The notes below the pieces were generated by a model. It ran no database searches and was not told the DNA's origin. It saw nothing but the letters and a program-made list of their open reading frames with translations. Below are positions 11,567 through 23,198 of a stretch of 64,000 bases of DNA, piece by piece; position 1 is the first letter of the stretch, and the number at the start of each line of letters is the position of its first letter. This stretch comes from Scilla litardierei. Taxonomy: Eukaryota > Streptophyta > Magnoliopsida > Asparagales > Asparagaceae. The stretch lies in the NCBI GenBank assembly GCA_030789695.1, contig CM061136.1, positions 136,722,448 through 136,786,447 of the forward strand, in the 5' to 3' direction. The translations under genes were made by a program, and so were the position numbers.

Positions 11567-11887
11567 GGCCGCCCCCAACTGGGGGCGACGAAGGCGGGCG
11601 GCCCCGAAACGGGGCCGCCGGAGGGTTTTCGCCCCCTATGGGGGGCGGCGAACAGCAGCGGGCCCATCTGGGGCCCGCTGGGGTGTTTCCGCCCCCCTGG
11701 GGGGCGGCGAAGGGTGGCGCCCCCAGGCGGGGGGCGCGGGGGGGGTTTCCGCCCCCAGGCGGGGGCGGAATGATTGGGCGGACCCTCCTGGGGCCCGCCG
11801 ATGGAGACCCGCCCCAGGTTGGGGGCGGGGGAGGATGGCCGGCCCACCTTGGGCCCGCGGGAGGTTTTCCCCCTCCTTTTGGGGGCG
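11567..11887 (+). repeat. 60-bp tandem repeat of alternating hairpins in gag
   Basis: About five and a half copies of a roughly 60-bp (20-codon) unit encode alternating GGFPPPxGGG-like and AHLGPA-like blocks. Each half unit is a GC-rich perfect or near-perfect palindrome such as ccgcccccctggggggcgg. About eleven hairpins recur every ~30 bp (11567, 11598, 11629, 11660, 11690, 11718, 11749, 11777, 11810, 11839, 11866). The reading frame stays open throughout. Confidence 0.9.
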
Positions 11888-14800
11888 TCGACGCAGGTTG
11901 GCTACGTGGAGGACCCCGGAGGGAGCATGTGGACGAGTGGGACGATGTGGGAGCACTCGCCAATGGGAGGGCCAGGGGAGGTGTAGGACAGTGGGGGGCC
12001 GAGGATCATACTTATCAGAGGCGGCAGGCAGACAGGGGGGGACCACCACGAGGAGATACACCCCCTGATATGCGGAAGCTGAAGGCACCACTGTTCGATG
12101 GGAAGGACCCCGATGGCTGGATCTATCAGGTAGAGAGATACTTTGAGGTCATGGGCTTCGCTGAAGCAGAGAGGCTGAGGGCGGTGGCACTAAATTTCGA
12201 AGGGGAAGCCCTGGCGTGGTACCGGTGGACCCAGAAGCAGAGACCGATACGGACTTGGAGGGAGCTGACAGAGTGCCTGATGGAGAGGTTCCAGGAGACC
12301 CACGGGGGCGGGCTTTTTGAGCAGTTGTATGCCTTGAAACAGGAGGGGACCGTGCGTGACTACATCTCGAGGTTCGAGACCCTCTCGAGCCGGGTAGAGG
12401 GGGTGTCCGCGGAATCGATGGAGGGGAATTTTTTGAAGGGGTTGAAACCATCCGTGAGAGCAGAGGTAGGAGTGCATGACCCTCAGGGGTTGGCAGCTAT
12501 GATGCGATTAGCCAGGAGGGTGGAGGACAGGCAGACTCAGGAGAGGAGGTCTAGAGGAGTGTGGGGCGGGGTTGCGGCACGTAACCCAGTTCCGCCAGCA
12601 GTACCTAGAGTTACGACCGGGACCCCGGCCGCGGAGACCAGACCTGGAGGGCAGACCCGTCGGATGACCGAGGCAGAGATGAGGGAGCGCAGGGCCAAGG
12701 GGCTGTGCTTCAAGTGCGATGAGCGGTTCACTCCGGGGCATCGGTGCGCAGGGCGAGCCATGCAGTTGGAGGTGGCGGCTGAGGAGGAAGAAGAGGGAGA
12801 TATCACTATTATACTCGATGGGGAGGAGGCTGTGGCGGAACAACACCAGCATTTAGACGTCGTGGAGGTTTCTCTTAGCTCCGTGGTGGGATTTACTCCT
12901 TATCACACCATGAAGCTGGTGGGCAGGTTGGCAGATCAGGAGGTGACGGTATTGATAGACAGTGGGGCGACCCACAACTTCATCTCCAGGAAGTTGGTGG
13001 AGCAGGTGGGGCTAGAAGTGAGTGAGACAGCCACCTTTGGGGTGATTTTGGGCACCGGCCAGAGGGAGGAGAGCAGGGGTGTCTGCAGGGCTGTGATTTT
13101 GGCAGTACAGGGAGCTCAGGTGGTGGTAGACTGTTACCCCCTGGAGCTGGGGAAGGTTGACTTGGTATTGGGAATGCAATGGTTGCAGACATTAGGCGAC
13201 ACCAAGTTCAACTGGAAGCTGCTTAGGATGGAATATCAGGAGAACGGAAGGACGGTGATTTTGCTAGGGGACCCCAGTCTGTGTTGCCGCGCAGCGTCCT
13301 TGAAGTCCTTGGCTCGGGCAGTATCGATAGGAGGGGAGGCATATTTTGTGTCCTACCAGGAGTTTGGGGCAGAGGCAGAGGAGCAGAGGGCACCGCCGGA
13401 GGTGGAGGAGTTGTTGGACAGCTATGGGCACATTTTTCAGATGCCACAGGGACTTCCACCGCAAAGAGACCACGAGCACGCCATCGTGCTGCGGGAGGGG
13501 GTAGCGCCCATCAGTGTCCGACCATACAGGTACCCGCATGTCCAGAAGGATGAGATCGAGCGATTGATCAAGGAGATGCTACAGGCGGGGGTGATTAGGT
13601 CGAGTGTTAGTCCCTTCTCTAGCCCGGTGCTCTTGGTGAAGAAAAAGGACGGTAGCTGGAGGTTTTGTGTAGACTACCGTGCCCTCAACAAGGAGACGGT
13701 GGCAGACCGTTTTCCCATACCGGTGATAGATGAGTTGCTAGACGAGTTACATGGGGCGTCGATCTTTTCGAAGATTGACCTGAAGTCGGGTTATCATCAG
13801 ATCCGGATGAAGGCAGAAGATGTACAGAAGACTGCTTTCAGGACTCATGAGGGGCACTATGAGTTCCTCGTCATGCCCTTTGGGCTACGAATGCACCTGC
13901 TACATTTCAGTCGTTGATGAACAAGATATTCCAGCCTTACCTACGGCAGTTTGTCTTGGTGTTCTTCGACGACATCTTGGTGTATAGCCGGACAGTGGAG
14001 GAGCACGTGCGGGACTTAGAGACAGTGTTACAGGAGCTACAGGCCCACCAGCTGTATGCCAATAAGAAGAAGTGCACGTTCGCCCAGGCGAAGGTGGAAT
14101 ACTTGGGGCATGTGGTCTCAGCAGCAGGGGTGGCGGCGGATAGGAGCAAGATAGAAGCCATGCTAGATTGGCCGCGGCCAACTACACTGAGGGCGTTGCG
14201 GGGATTCTTGGGCTTGACAGGGTACTACCGCAAGTTCGTGCAGGGCTATAGTACCATTGCATGGCCGCTGACTGAGCAGTTGAAGAAGGATGGGTTTCAG
14301 TGGACCGAGGAGGCGACTGCGGCGTTTGAGGCCCTGAAGGGGGCGATGACGACCGTCCCGGTACTGGCTCTTCCTGATTTTAGCAGACCCTTTGTGGTTG
14401 AGACAGATGCTTCGGGGTACGGGTTGGGGGCAGTGCTGATGCAAGATCAGCGGCCCGTGGCTTACTTCAGTCAGGTTTTGTCTTCACGGGCGAGGCAGAA
14501 GTCCGTGTATGAGAGGGAGCTGATGGCGATCGCTTTGTCGATTCAGAAGTGGCGTCCGTACCTGCTGGGGCGGCCATTTATTGTGCGCACGGATCAGAGG
14601 TCCCTGAAATACTTACTGGAGCAGAGATTGGTGGCGGCGGACTATCAGAAGTGGTTATCTAAGCTTGTGGACTACAAGTTTGAGATACACTATCGGCCTG
14701 GGTTGGAAAACAAGGCTGCGGACGCGCTATCACGGCGGGAAGAGGGTACGTCCTTAGCAGCCTTATCAGTACCACTGCTAGCGGATTGGGAGCCCTTATG

Positions 14801-16209
14801 GAGGGAGGTGGAGGCCGACGAGGAGTTGTCTAGAGTCCGCGAGGATTTGGTTCACGGGGTGACTGAGCACCCAGGCTATTCAGTGGAGGGACGACGGTTG
14901 TTGTATCGGGGAAGGCTGGTGATACCACGGGGCTCAGTGCACATTCCACTGATTTTTCAGGAATTCCATGGGAGCGCAATAGGGGGGCATTCTGGCGTCC
15001 AACAGACATACATGAGGATGGCCAGAGAGCTGTACTGGAGGGGAATGAAGAAGGACATCGCAGAGATGGTAGCCCGTTGTGACGTCTGCCAGCGTCACAA
15101 ATACTTGGCCATGGCACCAGCAGGGCTGCTGCAACCTTTAGCTCTTCCTGAGCGGGTCTGGGAGGGGATTAGCATGGATTTTGTGGAGGGGCTACCCAAG
15201 TCGGAAGGATACTCGGTGATTTTGGTGGTGGTAGACCGACTGAGCAAGTATGGACACTTCATTGGGCTGAAACACCCTTATTCTGCAGTGACAGTGGCTA
15301 CGGCATTTATGCGGGAGGTGGTGCGTCTGCACGGGTTTCCAGAGTCCATAGTATCGGATCGGGACACTGTCTTCATGAGCCAGTTCTGGAGGGAGTTGTT
15401 CAGGGTGCAGGGGACTGTTCTGAGGAGGAGCACCGCTTACCACCCCCAGACGGATGGGCAGACAGAGGTCGTCAACAGGAGCGTTGAGACCTACCTTCGC
15501 TGTTTTGCATCGGATTGTCCTCGGAGTTGGTATCGATGGCTGGCGTGGGCGGAGTATTGGTACAATACCTCCTTCCATTCGGCCGCACAGACGACACCGT
15601 TTCGAGTGCTATATGGGAGGGATCCACCAGCGCTGGTCCATTATCGTGGTGGGACGACCCCGGTGTCCCAGTTGGACCAGTACCTCGAGGAGCGAGAGGG
15701 GATTTTGGAGGAGCTGAAGAAGTATTTGACGAGGGCTCAGAAGCTTATGAAAGCCAAGGCGGACGCACATCGTAGAGAGGTGGATTTTGCGGTAGGGGAT
15801 CAGGTCTATCTGAAGCTGAGACGTATCGACAGAGGTCGCTGGCCCGACGCCGGAACGAGAAGTTGGCCGCGCTGTATTATGGGCCGTTCCAGATAGAGGC
15901 GAGGATTGGACCCGTGGCATATAGACTGATGCTGCCCCCAGGATCTGCCTTACACCCAGTGTTCCACGTCTCTCAGTTACGACGAGCGGTTGGAGCGCAG
16001 ACACCAGTGGCCACTCTGCCACCCACATTGACAGCCGACTCAGAGGTGATGATGGCGCCCCAGGATATTCTGCAGGTTCGACACACTGAGAGGGGCGGTC
16101 GGGAGGTGCTGGTAAGATGGTTGGGGTTGCCTGACCACGAGGCTACTTGGGAGCGGGAGGATACCATCAGGGCTCAGTTCCCAGACTACAACCTTGAGGA
16201 CAATGTTCG

Positions 16210-16227
16210 TTTTTTGGGGGGGAGTAA
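16210..16227 (+). other. Polypurine tract
   Basis: The G/A run (ggggggg then agtaa) lies immediately before the 3' LTR start at 16228, the expected position of the plus-strand primer. Confidence 0.85.
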
Positions 16228-16636
16228 TGATGCGGTCGTCTACAAGAGGAGGCAAGCGGGCACGGGCACGGGCACGGGCCGGAATTAGAGCTACCCACCT
16301 TATCTTTCTTAGTTTGGTTTGTTTTTGCTTTGTAAACATCTTAGTCATTGCTTAAGTCACGGTGTGTGCGCTTAGCAATAACTAGATGAGTCCTATAAAT
16401 ACCCCAAAAAAACCCTAGTTGTTGATTATCGAAGAATTGAGATTAATTGCCATGACGGCTAGGGTTAGTGGGGATTAGACTTGATCCTTTAGATTCAAGT
16501 TAGGGAGTGATCTCTCCAGAAAAAGATCAAATCTATCTTATCGTTCTTCGTATTTCAATAGAAATTCCTCTCTTTTCCATTTTTCCTCTTTTTTTAAATT
16601 CAGCCCTAAATACGATTTGACCCCCAAATCGTATCA
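16228..16636 (+). repeat. 3' LTR of the young chromovirus
   Basis: Begins TGATGCGG and ends CGTATCA, followed by the TSD GAATT. The first 61 bases also encode the C-terminal end of the polyprotein, where a gggcac microrepeat adds Gly-Thr pairs. Confidence 0.97.
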
Positions 16637-16828
16637 GAATTACTTGGCACATATCATATGTATAACGAGGAGACAATCTAGTAAACAAGCCCAAAGTCAA
16701 TATCATGTGATAGTCTATATAATCAAGAGGCCTATGTGATCTGGTCAATGTCTATATAATATCCCAAAACAATGTAATGTCTACAAAACCGGGACCAATT
16801 CAATACAAGCATGTAATCTAATCATAGT

Positions 16829-17198
16829 TAATATGGATCAAATTCGAGAAGGAGAGTCCTTAGAGAATTTTGATTAGTTTGAGTCTTTTTGTTATTTTGG
16901 ATTTCGAGAGTCAAGTTGTAAGCCTGTATAAAGGCCACGACTTATTAATTTTTATGAAGAATTCAATGAAAATTAGTTTATGATGTAAACTTTTAGTTTC
17001 TCTACAAATTAAATTATTTGCATTGGTTTGCGAGAGCGAACTTGATTGCCTGGACGAAAGGTCCGATGAATCTCCACATGCGAGGTGTGCAACTCGGTGA
17101 TTGAAAGATTTACATGGTTCAAGATCCTAAAATTTATCAAATCCCTAATTTACTTTTCCCCAAATTCACACATCCCGTCCTGCTTCCGTCTTGCATCA
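16829..17198 (+). repeat. 5' LTR of the old gypsy-like element
   Basis: A 370-bp LTR ending GCATCA, followed by AA and the PBS TTGGTATCAGAG. The first two bases are TA (mutated TG). It aligns base for base with the first 20 positions of the 3' LTR and then lacks an internal stretch present there. Confidence 0.85.
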
Positions 17199-18699
17199 AA
17201 TTGGTATCAGAGTTAAATCTGGTTTGTTATCTTTTCTTCTTCATCCATTAAAAAATTTTCTCGTAGGTTTTAGAAATCAAAATTTTTTAGTTTGATTCAA
17301 AAATTCAATCGAAAAAAACAGAGACACATTTTGAAGAGAAGAACAAAAAAGAAGTGGATTTTAGCAAAAAAAAGATCAAAAGCAAAAACTTCAAAAAATA
17401 GAGGGAAAACAAAAAAAAGATTTCTGAAAAAAAAAAGAAAATCACCAAAACTGTTACACTAGCCCTCCCCCTTCGCCACACGCCGCGACGCTACGACGAT
17501 CGCCGTCACCTCCATACGGTTTCCCCACCTTTGACACCCCCTCCGGCACCCTGGAGCACCTTCTTCATCGTCTAAACTTTGTTCTGTCGTCATTCAAAAG
17601 TCCTTCAAAGCTCGCTGGCACCACCATCGGCATCGACTAGGGCCATTGACCCTCCCACTGTTTTCACTACATCTGGACGACCCCCTTTGTACCCACAAAC
17701 CCTACCACAGACGAACAAAGCCCGAGGAACCGCCGACGAATGAGTTATCAATGCTCATCGGAGCCGGCGACGACAGGGTCCCCAACCCCACCAAAACCTT
17801 CTGCAACCCCATGCAAGTACATAGCAAGGAGAATCACCGTCGAAAACCATCGGAATTGGCCTTAATTGTCGTCGGTGCCAAGTTGCTATAGTATCGGCTC
17901 CAGTGAGCCGTTTTCGTGGGCGAGCCGCGCCAACACTGTTCATCGGCTTAGCTGAGCCGACACTGTTCATTGGCTCAGCCAAGCTGATCAAGCCAAGCCG
18001 GTTTGTTGACCAAGCTGTTGACTGTACTAATTGGTCACGGTTAAACAGTACGGCTTGCGATATTTTAAGATTTTTCAGCTGTATTTTTGTCGTATTTTCA
18101 GCTTATTTTGCTGATTTTTTGAGCTTTTCACGTGTAATTTTCGGCCATGATCATCTGAATTAAAGATCTGCATATTCTAAAAGCCTTGCATGATACTACA
18201 AAAGCTATTTTGCACTCTTGGTTACCTTTAAATCTGGTCAAATCCTTTATTGTTAAATTTCAAAAAAAATTCTTTATTTGATTTTGTTCAGATCAGTCGG
18301 TATCATTGTTATTGTTTTCTATTCTCGATCTGTGTGTCGCATCAACATATTTAGGTTTGCATCTTAACTATAGACTTGGACCTTATGATTTTATTTTATT
18401 TACATATTAAGTGCACACATTTAGTTGGTGTCTACTGTCTAGGGTCTTGCATCTGCATTTGTGTGATTGATTGACATTGCATGTTATTGCATAGTGGCAA
18501 CTCCTAGGACCAGTTATGGCTGATAGTGCATTTCATAGGCTAGAAAACTAGCTCCAAAAAATATATAGAACATAAAGTCGACATGATATCGCCTAGAAGC
18601 CATGGAAAATAAGGTGAGCACAGGACAAAATTTTGAGGATGCAATATAGAGTGCATTTGATGATGAATCTAGGTTAATCAGAAATGGAAATAATCGAAA

Positions 18700-19720
18700 C
18701 AATAAGAGACAAGAAGAAACTATTGATGATAACTTTTGGTGAGATAATATTGCACGATGGATTGAGGTAGATGCTCCTAATTTTGATGGAACTTATAATC
18801 CTCGGACCTTTTCAGATTGGTTAGAAGAGACATCGCATTTGTTTGAGTGGTGCCAGTTATCAAATGACCGAAAGGTCCAATTTGTTAAGACAAAACTAAT
18901 ATGGTCTGCTAAAATTTTTTAGACATCCATAGAGAGATAACGAGATAGAGCATTTAAGACCTATATAGAATTGAAATGAAATAAAAACCAAGTTCAAAGA
19001 AAAATATTTGCATCATACCTATAGAGATCGCCTACTTAAAAAACTAAACGACCTACGTCAAAGGAGCATGCCTATTGATTAATATATGACTAAGTTTAAT
19101 GACTTATTTGTTAGAAGTGAGCTACAAGAAGACCCACGATATATCCTTGCTAGGGTTTGTTTTGGATTGAAAGCAGATATTAGGCGTGCGATGCTTTCCC
19201 ACAATGTAGACAACTTGTAACAATCATTTAATTTAGCCTTAATTTTGGAATCCATGAGAGCCCCCATGGACAAGAAGCCTACTTTTAAAGATGTGGAGCA
19301 ATTTTAGCGACCTAATGACAACATGACTAAATCAGAAATTAATGCTGCTAAATAGATGTGGAAAGGCTAAGTTTGGATAATATCACCACAAAAACCTAAA
19401 GGGTGCAATGTTTTAAATGTATGGCTTTGGTCATTTTGCTAGTCAGTGCCCCAATAAAAATTTATTTGTGGTAGAGATTAATAATGATAATGAAATTGAA
19501 GAAGAATATACTCCTGCGATTACTGAGATTACAGATACTGATGAAGATGATTTTAGTGCATGATTACAAGTCATTTGGTGTTTAGTTGCTACACCTAGGG
19601 GTGTGATTATTGGCAAAGAACTAATGTTTTCTTTACCATGTTAAAATTGGAGAGAGACTTTAAAGTGACGATTGACACATGTAGCACTAATTTAATTGCC
19701 AACTCAGCTATTGAAAAGAT
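18700..19720 (+). pseudogene. gag and protease remnants
   Basis: Conceptual translation around 18765 gives VDAPNFDGTYNPRTFSDWLE, a Retrotrans_gag start. A zinc knuckle follows near 19411 (CFKC, then after a one-base shift GHFASQC). A retropepsin-like VTIDTCSTNLIAN, in which the expected Gly is Cys, lies near 19663. Several in-frame stops and frameshifts make it non-functional. Confidence 0.7.
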
Positions 19721-20009
19721 GGGACCAAATGCTAAACCTTATCTACAGCCTTGTAAAATTATGTGTTGATGATCAGTCACACATTTTGTCACCCAACGTT
19801 GTGTAGTGCATATCCATTTTCGAGTTATCACGATGGTATTTGGTGTGATGTCATACATATGGATGCTTCATATATTTTTGTAGGTAGGTCTGTATGACTT
19901 AAATGTTGCACATTTTGGAAGATCCAGCACATACTCATTCATATTTATAAGAAAGAACATAATATATACTCCTTGTAAACCTAAGAACATAATTGAAAAG
20001 CACAAGAAT

Positions 20010-20567
20010 GTGTTAATCCTTAGAAAGCCACCAAATCAAATATCTTATCGTAAGAGTCATCGTTGCTTAGAGTCTAGCTTTGACCTTATTCTTATTGCAT
20101 TCCATGAGAATCTTGCATATGATTTGACTGCCTTACATATCTGGACTTATGAAATTTTTGTAATTAATAATGATACTCACAAGTCTGTTGTAGAATCAAT
20201 GAGAAATTTTCAGGAATTTGCAGTTATTGATGACGAGCGGAGTCGGGTTTGCCTAAAGATGTTCATACTAGAATTGGCAAAGAAGTTATGCATGCATCAT
20301 ACATGTTCTCGACGAGCTTTATTAAGTAACAATTTTGATGAGACCGAGTTGAGTCTTTCACAAAAGCTTGAGAAGATTGAGCACATTGAATTTGTCATAC
20401 CAGATTCTCCACATCCTCCTAGTAAGAAGATTCTGTATGCTTTCTCTTCTTTTCATATTTGGAAGAGTTTTACAGAAGATATTTGTCTACAGATTCACTT
20501 CCTATTGTACTTCAAAGTTCATAGACGCATCTTCTCCAGCTATAAGAGACAACTGATTTCTACGTAG
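20010..20567 (+). other. Unassigned open frame in the old gypsy-like element
   Basis: An open frame of about 185 codons lies in the place where reverse transcriptase, RNase H and integrase would be expected. It ends 55 bases before the 3' LTR. The translation (for example LHIWTYEIFVINNDTHKSVV and ELAKKLCMHHTCSRRALL) was not recognised, shows no retroelement motif, and has no ATG near its start. It could be a captured host fragment, a divergent accessory ORF or chance. Its preservation contrasts with the heavily broken gag. Confidence 0.35.
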
Positions 20568-20622
20568 CTATGCTATTCCTATCGCCGTTTACCAGATGGT
20601 GAAGTTCTTAAGCCGAGGAGAA

Positions 20623-21118
20623 TGATAGAGATTGAATTCGAGAAGGAGTTCAATCCGAGGAGTCTTTTATTTGATAAAGTTTGAGTCCTTGGAGAATTCT
20701 GATTAGTCTGAGTCTTTTTGTTATTTCAAGAATTGTAGTTATTTGAGTCTTTTATTATTTGAGTTTTCTTGTTATTTGAGAGTTTTAGTTATTCTAGACG
20801 GTCTAATCCTAGTGGGGTTCGATAGTCAAGTTGTAAGCATCTATAAAGGCCATAAACTTATTAGGTATTTAATGAAAATTCAATGAAAATTAATTTCTGG
20901 TGTAAACTTTTAGTTTCTCCACAAATTAAATCTTTTGTATTGGTGTGCGATAGTGTATTTTATTATCTGGACGAGAGGTCTGAAAAATCTCCACGTGGGA
21001 GGCATGCGAGTCGGTGATCGAAAGATTTTCGGGTACGAGATCCAAAAATTTATCAAATCCTTAATCTACTTCTTGCTCAAATTCACACCACCTCCCTTCT
21101 CGCTTCCGTCCTGCATCA
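20623..21118 (+). repeat. 3' LTR of the old gypsy-like element
   Basis: A 496-bp LTR starting TGATAGAGATTG and ending CTGCATCA, preceded by the purine-rich gccgaggagaa and followed by the TSD ATAGT. Confidence 0.85.
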
Positions 21119-21638
21119 ATAGTCCAACCTGTTGATTATAGAGAACTATTGAAATCAGGGTCAAGCTATAATCGTCTACACGTCCGAGTTTTTCCCACAA
21201 TAATTATATGAACATGTAATTTTAACTTCTGTTTTGTGGGTTATTTATCTCAGAAACTATTTCATCATCGATAATCAATGCAAATCCATGGCAAGATATC
21301 CAACAAGTCCAACAGTGAATCACATGGGCCAAAAAAATCAAATCAAAGAGTCCAATACAACTCAGAAATCAACCCACAAATCTCAATTCAGAACCACAGC
21401 AAGAGGCTGCAATTATACTGCAAACAGGGAATCATAATATGGTCTCAAAACACTATGAACTATTATATATGACCACATGAAAACTACATCTTTTGAAGCC
21501 CACAACTCGGCCCATGTCATCAACCATCCTGAGCCCCCAAAAAGAGCTGGAAAAGTCCATAACCGAGCCCAGGAAAAATGAAAAAAGAGCAGCCGAACAG
21601 AGGGTAGGAAGGGAAACAGGGACAACTGAACAAAGAGC

Positions 21639-22013
21639 ATGAAAGAGGGACATGGACATCCGGACATTAGGGGAAAACAAATGCACGGCTGCGACTACAG
21701 GGAAAACATAGACACGGCCAGTTGCAGAAAACAGATGGATGTCTACCTACAGAAAATAGAGGTTGTGGTCCGATGTATGAAACCAGAGGGCAGGGACCAT
21801 TGCAGAAGACAAAGGGGACATCCACTATATGGACCAAATAGAGGGGAACGACCATAACATGAGGCAAACATAGAGGGGCACGAGAGGGGCACGACCACTG
21901 CATGAGACAAACAGAGGAACACGACCACTGCCAGAACCAAACAGAGGGGCACGACATCTGCATGAGACAAGCAGAGGGGCACGACCACTGCATGAGACAA
22001 ACAGAGGAAGCCT
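21639..22013 (-). repeat. 30-bp minisatellite in the split LTR
   Basis: The unit acagaggggcacgaccactgc + atgagacaa (30 bp) is well conserved for about six copies at 21839-22012. It becomes increasingly degenerate to the left, to about 21640. Since 30 is a multiple of three, chance open frames rich in C-S-P and V-V-P-L run through it. These are not considered genes. Confidence 0.8.
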
Positions 22014-23198
22014 AGAAATATGGTACAATCTAGCCGAGAGCCACATATCAAGGGCAACCCATGCGCACGAACAATATCATCGGGAACTCACGATGGCACA
22101 CCCATTGGAAATAAATCCGAGGGCACACCCATAGGGAAATCCCTCAAAAATCCAATATATATTCCAACCAATAATTGATAATTGTATAAAAGAATACATC
22201 ATGCAAATGCTCAGGTAGGTAAATTGTCATCGTCACATGAAATACATTCATCGTGAATTTAATACAAAATTTCAAGAATTACTAATATCATGGCCAAATA
22301 AAATTTTCACAAACAATCAACACAATCTTCATCAAATTTCAAGTATTCGTTGAGCTTATCGAGGCCAGAAATTGCAGTTTATGGAATCCATCTTTCACCG
22401 AAGATAGGGATCACCAAAAAGATCGTCGGACCTCGCTGCCTTGTCGTACTACGCGGCTACAGTTGTCATAAGCGAAAGTAGACTCTTTTGTGAGTGATTT
22501 GACACACAGGAAAGGAGATTAGAGTTAGACAACCTATAACCGTAATAATTTTCAGAGATGAGAGAAAAAAATCATTCTAGGGTTTCATGGAGAGAGAGAA
22601 TAGAGTAAAAACAGGGGAGATGGTAAGTGAGTCATAAGTAACCACAAGGAAGAGATGAGGCCATCGGTTACAACACACGAGAGGGGGCACAGGTTGAGCA
22701 TGAGAACGTGGGAGAGAGGAAGAGTAAGAGTTAGCTGAGAGACGAGGGGGCGACTGAGAAAATATGAGGGGGGAGAGAGAGTGTGTTTAGGGTTAGGGTT
22801 AATTGAATATTATTGGGTTAATGGGTAGTTATGGGTTATTGGGGTTAAAGATAAAAGTGGGTAATGGATTTAAATAAAAACAAGTAATGGGTATAAGTTA
22901 AATGGGTGTGTGTTAAGAAAATGAAAGTTGGTTGGGTTTTTAAAGTTATGGGCTGCCACTAAATAAGTGGTTTAACGGGTAAAATGTAATAACTCACAAA
23001 GTAAATGTAGAAAAATTCCAAAATTTTTTATAAATTTTTATAAAAATAATCTTTACAAGTGGACAAAAATTTAGACCATTACATACATCTTCTGCTATAC
23101 TTGTTTATATCATTGTTGGATCGTTGCTTTTTATATGGTTGTCCAAGTTTTTTCCTACTACTTCAAAACTTGAGGATCAGTTTACTACAACAAAGGAA

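Larger units (their letters stand above)
11191..16288 (+). pseudogene. Gag-pol polyprotein of the chromovirus, two frameshifts
   Basis: The gag ATG at 11191 begins [19 protein letters not shown]. In order: an N-terminal coiled coil, a Gly/Pro-rich 20-residue repeat region, a Retrotrans_gag domain (from [12 protein letters not shown]), the zinc knuckle [14 protein letters not shown] (about 12709), a retropepsin with [10 protein letters not shown] (about 12958), RT with FFDD (about 13965), and RNase H with ETDASGYGLG. The integrase has the HHCC finger, core motifs ([24 protein letters not shown]) and a C-terminal chromodomain. One base is missing near 13889, just before the N-A-P-A-T-F motif of RT, and another near 15825 in the integrase tail. 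Apart from these breaks there are no stops. The last 20 or so codons run into the 3' LTR and stop at 16288. The copy cannot make a full polyprotein. Confidence 0.95.
10764..16636 (+). mobile_element. Young, nearly intact Ty3/gypsy chromovirus
   Basis: Complete 5873-bp element with LTRs at 10764-11165 and 16228-16636. It is flanked by a perfect 5-bp target-site duplication GAATT (10759-10763 and 16637-16641). A PBS complementary to initiator tRNA-Met lies at 11169-11180 and a polypurine tract at 16210-16227. The interior is a single gag-pro-RT-RNaseH-integrase-chromodomain reading frame broken by two one-base deletions. The LTRs differ by one substitution, a 6-bp (gggcac) length change and one A in a homopolymer. 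Under an assumed 1.3e-8 substitutions per site per year, that implies an insertion about 0.1 million years ago. Confidence 0.97.
16829..21118 (+). mobile_element. Old gypsy-like LTR element lacking most of pol
   Basis: LTRs at 16829-17198 and 20623-21118 share many blocks (attcgagaaggag, gagtctttttgttatt, tcaagttgtaagc, gtaaacttttagtttctc). The TSD ATAGT flanks both ends (16824-16828 and 21119-21123). A PBS TGGTATCAGAG lies at 17202-17212. The 5' LTR starts TA instead of TG and is about 125 bp shorter than the 3' LTR, with a central deletion. The 3.4-kb interior has only gag and protease remnants and an unassigned open frame at 20010-20567. Reverse transcriptase and integrase motifs were not found. 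Confidence 0.85.
9757..23084 (-). mobile_element. Probable 5' LTR (about 3.15 kb net) of a minus-strand gypsy element, split by two nested insertions
   Basis: On the minus strand the segment starts TGTAATGGTC (23084) and ends GGGGCATGACA (9757), giving short imperfect inverted ends. It is followed by decayed gag in the same orientation. Removing the TSD-flanked insertions 10764-16636 and 16829-21118 leaves about 3155 bases. The minus-strand sequence near 22980-22620 has AT-rich, TATA-like DNA followed by a long pyrimidine-rich leader, as expected for U3/R. No canonical PBS is seen after 9757, and the partner LTR is off-window, so the boundaries are inferred. Confidence 0.5.

Noticed and set aside
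11458..12091. Long minus-strand and alternate-frame ORFs opposite gag
   Set aside because: They are mirror frames of the GC-rich hairpin repeat. The sense gag frame continues into conserved domains.
21667..22057. Cys/Pro/Val-rich minus-strand open frames
   Set aside because: They follow the 30-bp minisatellite in two different frames, which is a repeat artefact.
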